Assembly (NCBI GenBank): GCA_937973635.1
Contig: CALJJZ010000029.1
Coordinates: 33,191 to 97,190 of the forward strand
DNA length: 64,000 nucleotides
DNA from: an uncultured Bacillota bacterium
GTDB lineage: Bacteria; Bacillota; Dethiobacteria; DTU022; UBA8154
Direction of reading: 5' to 3'
In this document: piece by piece, positions 59,868 to 64,000 of the stretch
Layout of the letters: every line of letters begins with the position of its first letter
Position numbering within the stretch: position 1 is the stretch's first letter
Program-made: the position numbers and the translations under genes
Notes under the pieces: generated by a model
Databases searched by the model: none
What the model was told of the DNA's origin: nothing
Seen by the model: the letters and a program-made list of their open reading frames with translations, nothing else

Positions 59868-60962
59868 TTATTTCTTTTTGCTCATCAGGAAACCGGCAAC
59901 TGCAGCGGTTACAGGGATGGAGATGATGAGCCCAATGCTCCCGGCAATACCCCGCACAAATTCGGTGGCAATAAGATCAAGGTTAATAATTTTTAGCCAT
60001 TCCATTTCATAGCCTACAAGCAAAAGCAGCAGGGGCAAGGCACTGCCGGTATAAGCTAGAACCAGCGTGTTAGACATGGTTCCCATAATGTCGCGCCCCA
60101 CGTTAAGGGCGGCCCGTGTTAGCTGGTAAGGGCCGATTCGCGGATTTACGCAACTAATTTCCGCTGTAGCAGAAGCCACCGACATCCCCACATCCGTAAC
60201 CGCACCAATGGAGCCGATGATGATCCCCGCAAAGAGAAGCCCCCGGATGTTGATCTCCTGTTCCATAAAATAAAGCATCTGGGCTTCTTCGCTGCTAAAT
60301 CCGGTCAGGTGGGATATTTCTCCTACCCATAAAGCCAATAAACCGGCAACGGTGACGCCGCAGACCGTTCCTATGATTGCAGAAAGGGTTTTTGCATTAA
60401 CCCCGCCGATAACAAGCAGAGTAAAAACGATAATTACTATGGCGGACAAAGTGGTCACAGGGATGGGTTCGTAACCCTGTAGCAGCAGGGGAAGGATAAC
60501 TTTTATGATCACTACCCCTGTAAAGAGCAGGGTGATTAAGGTTTTTAACCCTTGCATCTTTCCAACCAGCAGCACGACCAGGGCAAAGAGCATAAGCAGG
60601 TAGTACAGACCCCGGTCTCGGGCAAGGTCGTGGAGATAAGCCTCCTTGATTTCACCGTCTTCGACGGAGGCTATGAGGATTATTTCTGTGCCTTTTCCCA
60701 GGTATATATTCAAAAAATAGTCGTTTTCAATATAAGTGCTCATGATAGAAACTGATTGCCCCCGAAATGGTCCGCTTGTAATGAGTACTTCCGCTTTCTG
60801 TTCCAGGGTAGCAAAGGGATGAGAGGGGGCAATATCCTGGACGGAGATAACCTTGCCGCGGAAATAATACATGGGTTCGTCATAATATTCAGCAAAGGCC
60901 GAAGGGCTTAAGCAGAATAAGAAGAGCAATATAAGACAAAGAACTCTGTCATAACGTTTCAT
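59868..60962 (-). CDS. YibE/F family membrane protein
   Basis: Multi-TM, GSIGAVTDVGMSVASATAEI signature. Confidence 0.9.
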   Translation of the reverse strand: MKRYDRVLCLILLFLFCLSPSAFAEYYDEPMYYFRGKVISVQDIAPSHPFATLEQKAEVLITSGPFRGQSVSIMSTYIENDYFLNIYLGKGTEIILIASVEDGEIKEAYLHDLARDRGLYYLLMLFALVVLLVGKMQGLKTLITLLFTGVVIIKVILPLLLQGYEPIPVTTLSAIVIIVFTLLVIGGVNAKTLSAIIGTVCGVTVAGLLALWVGEISHLTGFSSEEAQMLYFMEQEINIRGLLFAGIIIGSIGAVTDVGMSVASATAEISCVNPRIGPYQLTRAALNVGRDIMGTMSNTLVLAYTGSALPLLLLLVGYEMEWLKIINLDLIATEFVRGIAGSIGLIISIPVTAAVAGFLMSKKK

Positions 60963-61010
60963 TGTTTAGTGGACTCACCTCGATACTTTTCCAAAGTCCG
61001 CCTGGTAATC

Positions 61011-61064
61011 CCATACCCAGCAATCAATTTATATAATAACATATTCAACGATAACTGGGTATGG
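61011..61064. repeat. Perfect 10-bp inverted repeat in a divergent intergenic region
   Basis: CCATACCCAG (61011-61020) ... CTGGGTATGG (61055-61064). Confidence 0.7.
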
Positions 61065-61169
61065 CTTGCTTGAAAGCAAGATCTTATGTTTGTCCTTACT
61101 TTATTTATAATCCTGTTTTTAACAGGAATGAATAAAGCTTTCCCCTGGGAATGATAGTTTTAAAGGGGG

Positions 61170-61385
61170 GTGAAGAAGTTGTTGTTTTGGCCGTCAAAAA
61201 GCGTTACGGAGAATCCAAAGTCTACCGGCCTGGTTCTGTTTGGGCTTGGTGTCCTGGTAACATTATTAAGTTACATGATGCTGAAGTCAAATGAGAGGCT
61301 CAGGGCCGGCATAAAAGGTTTTGGTCTGGGACATATCCTGCTAGGAGCGCTTGATATGCTTAGGGCCTCCTACAAACAAAGGTAG
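61170..61385 (+). CDS. Small hypothetical membrane protein
   Basis: ORF with RBS (AAAGGGGGG) and hydrophobic segment GLVLFGLGVLVTLLSYMML. Confidence 0.55.
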   Translation: MKKLLFWPSKSVTENPKSTGLVLFGLGVLVTLLSYMMLKSNERLRAGIKGFGLGHILLGALDMLRASYKQR

Positions 61386-61431
61386 AGGAGACAGATCTGA
61401 CGATAATAAAAACAGAAAACCTTACTAAACC

Positions 61432-61473
61432 CTTTTCCTTAAACATCTTTTCCCTTAAACATCTTTTCCCTTG
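61432..61473 (+). repeat. Short tandem repeat, 15-16-bp unit, about 2.7 copies
   Basis: CTTTTCCTTAAACAT / CTTTTCCCTTAAACAT / CTTTTCCCTT. Confidence 0.8.
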
Positions 61474-61499
61474 CTTTTCTTTGTCCGGTTTGTTAAAAT
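61471..61499 (+). promoter_or_regulatory. Promoter of tRNA-Val (TTGCTT-N17-TAAAAT)
   Basis: Hexamers with 17-nt spacing, 13 nt upstream of the tRNA. Confidence 0.6.
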
Positions 61500-61512
61500 A
61501 TAGCCAGAAAAC

Positions 61513-61587
61513 GGGTCCTTAGCTCAGTGGGAGAGCGCTTCCTTGACGCGGAAGAGGCCGTGTGTTCGATCCACACAGGACCCACCA
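61513..61587 (+). tRNA. tRNA-Val (anticodon GAC)
   Basis: GGGTCCT/AGGACCC acceptor, TTGACGC anticodon loop, encoded CCA. Confidence 0.96.
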
Positions 61588-61599
61588 TTTTTGGCTAAC

Positions 61600-61630
61600 A
61601 CCCCTGCGCTGGCAGGGGTTTATTGGTTTT
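61600..61630 (+). terminator. Terminator after tRNA-Val
   Basis: CCCCTGC-gctg-GCAGGGG followed by TTTATTGGTTTT. Confidence 0.7.
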
Positions 61631-61707
61631 GGAGAAGTTTGCTTGACAGGGTTGTTGTAGATTATTATGATTTTAGCAGCAGGCAGCAAGAAAGGGGCGG
61701 ATATCCC

Positions 61708-63642
61708 ATGTTCGATCAGCATGAAGATGTAAATGGAGAAATAAAAGTTCAACTGGCAGGAGGGGAGGAGTTTAAGATCCCCCGGGGGACAACCATCGCT
61801 GCATTATTGGAGAAGGTGGGAGGGCAAATAGCGCGGGAAGCTGTTGCCGCCAAGCTTGATGGGAAAGCAGTGGATCTTTTTACGCCCCTGCAGGAAGATG
61901 TTGCGCTTGAAATATTGACCTTTGAGGATGAAAAGGGAGCAGATATATACCGCCATACTGCCAGCCATGTTCTGGCCCAGGCCGTAAAAAGGCTGTATGA
62001 AAATGTGAAACTGGGCATCGGCCCGGCCATTGAAGACGGGTTCTATTATGATTTCCATTTTGAAACTCCTTTAAGTGTGGAAGAGCTTGCTAAAATTGAA
62101 GCTGAAGCTGAAAAGATTATTCAGGAGAATCTACCGTTACGCAGGGAGGAAATCAGCCGCGAAGAAGCGTTGCAGCTTTTTAGGGAAAGCGGAGAAATAT
62201 ATAAAGTAGAACTTGTAGAGGGTCTGCCTGAAGATGCTGTTATCTCTTGCTACCGTCAGGGGGATTTTATAGATCTATGCGCCGGTCCACACCTCGCTTC
62301 CACGGGCTGTCTGAAGGCCTTTAAATTGTTAAGCCTGGCGGGAGCTTACTGGCGTGGTGATGAAAAACGGCCTATGTTGCAGCGTATTTATGGCACGGCT
62401 TTTCCCCGCAAGAAGATGCTGGACGAATACCTGCATAAGCTGGAAGAAGCGAAGAAGCGGGATCATCGTAAACTGGGAAAAGAGCTGGATCTTTTTTCTT
62501 TCCATGAAGAGGGGCCTGGCTTTCCCTTTTATCATCCCAAAGGGATGGTTGTTAGGCGGGAGTTAGAGCGTTTCTGGCAGGAAGAGCACCGCCGTGCCGG
62601 TTATCAGGAAATACAAACACCGGTTATTCTAAATAAGCAGCTTTGGGAGCAATCGGGACACTGGGAGCATTACCAGGAGAATATGTACTTTACCCGGATT
62701 GACGAGAACGACTTTGCCATAAAGCCGATGAACTGTCCGGGGGCCATGCTTGTTTATAAGTCTGGCATGTACAGCTATCGTGACCTGCCGTTGCGTCTGG
62801 CAGAGATGGGTTTGGTACACCGCCACGAGAAATCGGGCACGCTGCATGGATTGATGCGGGTACGCAGTTTTACCCAGGATGATGCCCATATTTTTATGCT
62901 TCCGGAACAGATCGAAGAAGAGGTTAGCGGTGTCATTGAACTTGTGGACAGGTTTTATCGTGTTTTTGGTTTTCCTTACCACGTGGAATTAAGTACCAGA
63001 CCGGAAAAGTCCATGGGCAGTGATGAGATGTGGGAGCGGGCCACCAAAGCATTACACCTCGTTTTAGAAAAAAAAGGTATTCCTTTTAAGGTTAATGAAG
63101 GGGATGGGGCCTTCTACGGGCCTAAAATAGACTTTCATCTGCGAGATAGCCTGGGGCGTACCTGGCAGTGCGGCACCATACAGCTTGATTTCCAGATGCC
63201 CGAAAAATTTGATTTATTTTATATTGGTGCGGACGGGCAAAAACACCGCCCTGCTATGATTCATCGTGTTGTTTACGGTGCTATGGAGCGTTTTATAGCT
63301 TTATTGATAGAACATTACGCAGGCGCCTTTCCTCTTTGGCTGGCACCGCTACAGGTAGTAGTCATCCCCATAACGGAGAGACAGCATGCTTATGCCAGGG
63401 AGGTACAGCGGCGTCTCCAGGATGATGGTATCAGGGTCAGCACGGATGACCGCAAGGAAAAGATGGGCTATAAGATCAGGGAAGCCCAGCTCATGAAAGT
63501 TCCCTATATGCTCATTGCCGGGGAAAAGGAGGAGAAAACAGGTACCGTCGCCGTTCGTAGACGGGATACGGGAGATTTGGGTCCAGTTATGCTGGACATC
63601 TTTAGGGAAAAGCTTAAAATTGAGCTTGCGGAAAAACATTAG
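61708..63642 (+). CDS. thrS: Threonine-tRNA ligase
   Basis: TGS domain, HTASHVLAQAVK, MNCPGAMLVYKS, catalytic core; ATG at 61708 chosen because the longer ORF overlaps tRNA-Val. Confidence 0.97.
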   Translation: MFDQHEDVNGEIKVQLAGGEEFKIPRGTTIAALLEKVGGQIAREAVAAKLDGKAVDLFTPLQEDVALEILTFEDEKGADIYRHTASHVLAQAVKRLYENVKLGIGPAIEDGFYYDFHFETPLSVEELAKIEAEAEKIIQENLPLRREEISREEALQLFRESGEIYKVELVEGLPEDAVISCYRQGDFIDLCAGPHLASTGCLKAFKLLSLAGAYWRGDEKRPMLQRIYGTAFPRKKMLDEYLHKLEEAKKRDHRKLGKELDLFSFHEEGPGFPFYHPKGMVVRRELERFWQEEHRRAGYQEIQTPVILNKQLWEQSGHWEHYQENMYFTRIDENDFAIKPMNCPGAMLVYKSGMYSYRDLPLRLAEMGLVHRHEKSGTLHGLMRVRSFTQDDAHIFMLPEQIEEEVSGVIELVDRFYRVFGFPYHVELSTRPEKSMGSDEMWERATKALHLVLEKKGIPFKVNEGDGAFYGPKIDFHLRDSLGRTWQCGTIQLDFQMPEKFDLFYIGADGQKHRPAMIHRVVYGAMERFIALLIEHYAGAFPLWLAPLQVVVIPITERQHAYAREVQRRLQDDGIRVSTDDRKEKMGYKIREAQLMKVPYMLIAGEKEEKTGTVAVRRRDTGDLGPVMLDIFREKLKIELAEKH

Positions 63643-63774
63643 GGCCAGCAAAAATAAAAACACAAACGGCGGAAAATGGAAAAAGGAATTGACGTTGCTG
63701 CCTGGATATGTTATATTATTTTTCGCTAAAGTAGAAGCTTTGCTTCTCACCTTGCAACGCTGATTGCTGTTCAC

Positions 63775-63841
63775 AAGGTTACTTGCAGCTAATTTTTGAA
63801 CACTTTGTTATTAGCAGGTAAGGAACCTTACCTGTTTTTTT
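63775..63841 (+). promoter_or_regulatory. Candidate attenuator (mutually exclusive antiterminator/terminator) downstream of thrS
   Basis: Terminator CAGGTAAGG-aa-CCTTACCTG-T7 (63815-63841); upstream AAGGTT (63775-63780) can pair with AACCTT (63824-63829) inside the terminator stem. Confidence 0.55.
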
Positions 63842-64000
63842 AATTTTTAATTAGATTTAGAGTGTGTTCAGAAAGTCTCCAAGTGAAGTAAGTAGCAAGC
63901 CATAAATAATTTAGCAGACCATACCATTATTGCTAAATAATGCCATTAATGCTCTTTGAAAACACCAATAATCGGCAGGCTAAAGCAGTCCTCCTTCCCT

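Noticed and set aside
61543-61707. N-terminal extension of thrS in the ORF track
   Set aside because: Would overlap tRNA-Val and its terminator; ATG at 61708 begins the conserved TGS domain.
61588-61707. T-box riboswitch upstream of thrS
   Set aside because: No AGGGTGGNACCGCG T-box sequence or specifier stem found; only the tRNA-Val terminator and short leader are present.

Overview
This 64 kb window is a chromosomal segment from an anaerobic, spore-forming Firmicute; Peptococcaceae-like is my inference from gene content. It is mostly + strand and densely coding. From left to right it contains: (1) a corrinoid-dependent methanol methyltransferase locus (mtaC-mtaB-mtaC, a G3E/CobW GTPase, one complete and one truncated RamA-like activator, a QueG-like Fe-S protein and a sigma-54 activator); (2) an envelope/unknown block (PRC-barrel, VanW, FapA/DUF342); (3) molybdopterin genes (moeA, a moeA-PBP fusion, mog); (4) CIRCE-groES-groEL; (5) guaA and a purine operon that lacks purS/purQ/purL; (6) ligA, comFB, a canonical gatCAB, acs, nth, a Lon-like protease and several housekeeping genes; (7) a second gatCAB operon whose GatA has lost its glutaminase catalytic residues, followed by five tRNAs (Asp, Phe, Gly, Cys, Leu); (8) an ECF sigma/anti-sigma pair, spoVAC-AD-AE, glmM, yibE/F, tRNA-Val and thrS. 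The strongest candidates for something undescribed are the second GatCAB with a pseudo-amidase GatA and, next, the regulatory region of the mta operon: a near-perfect -24/-12 promoter, two matching upstream palindromes and an orphan extended Shine-Dalgarno sequence. No CRISPR array, prophage or recognisable IS element was seen.
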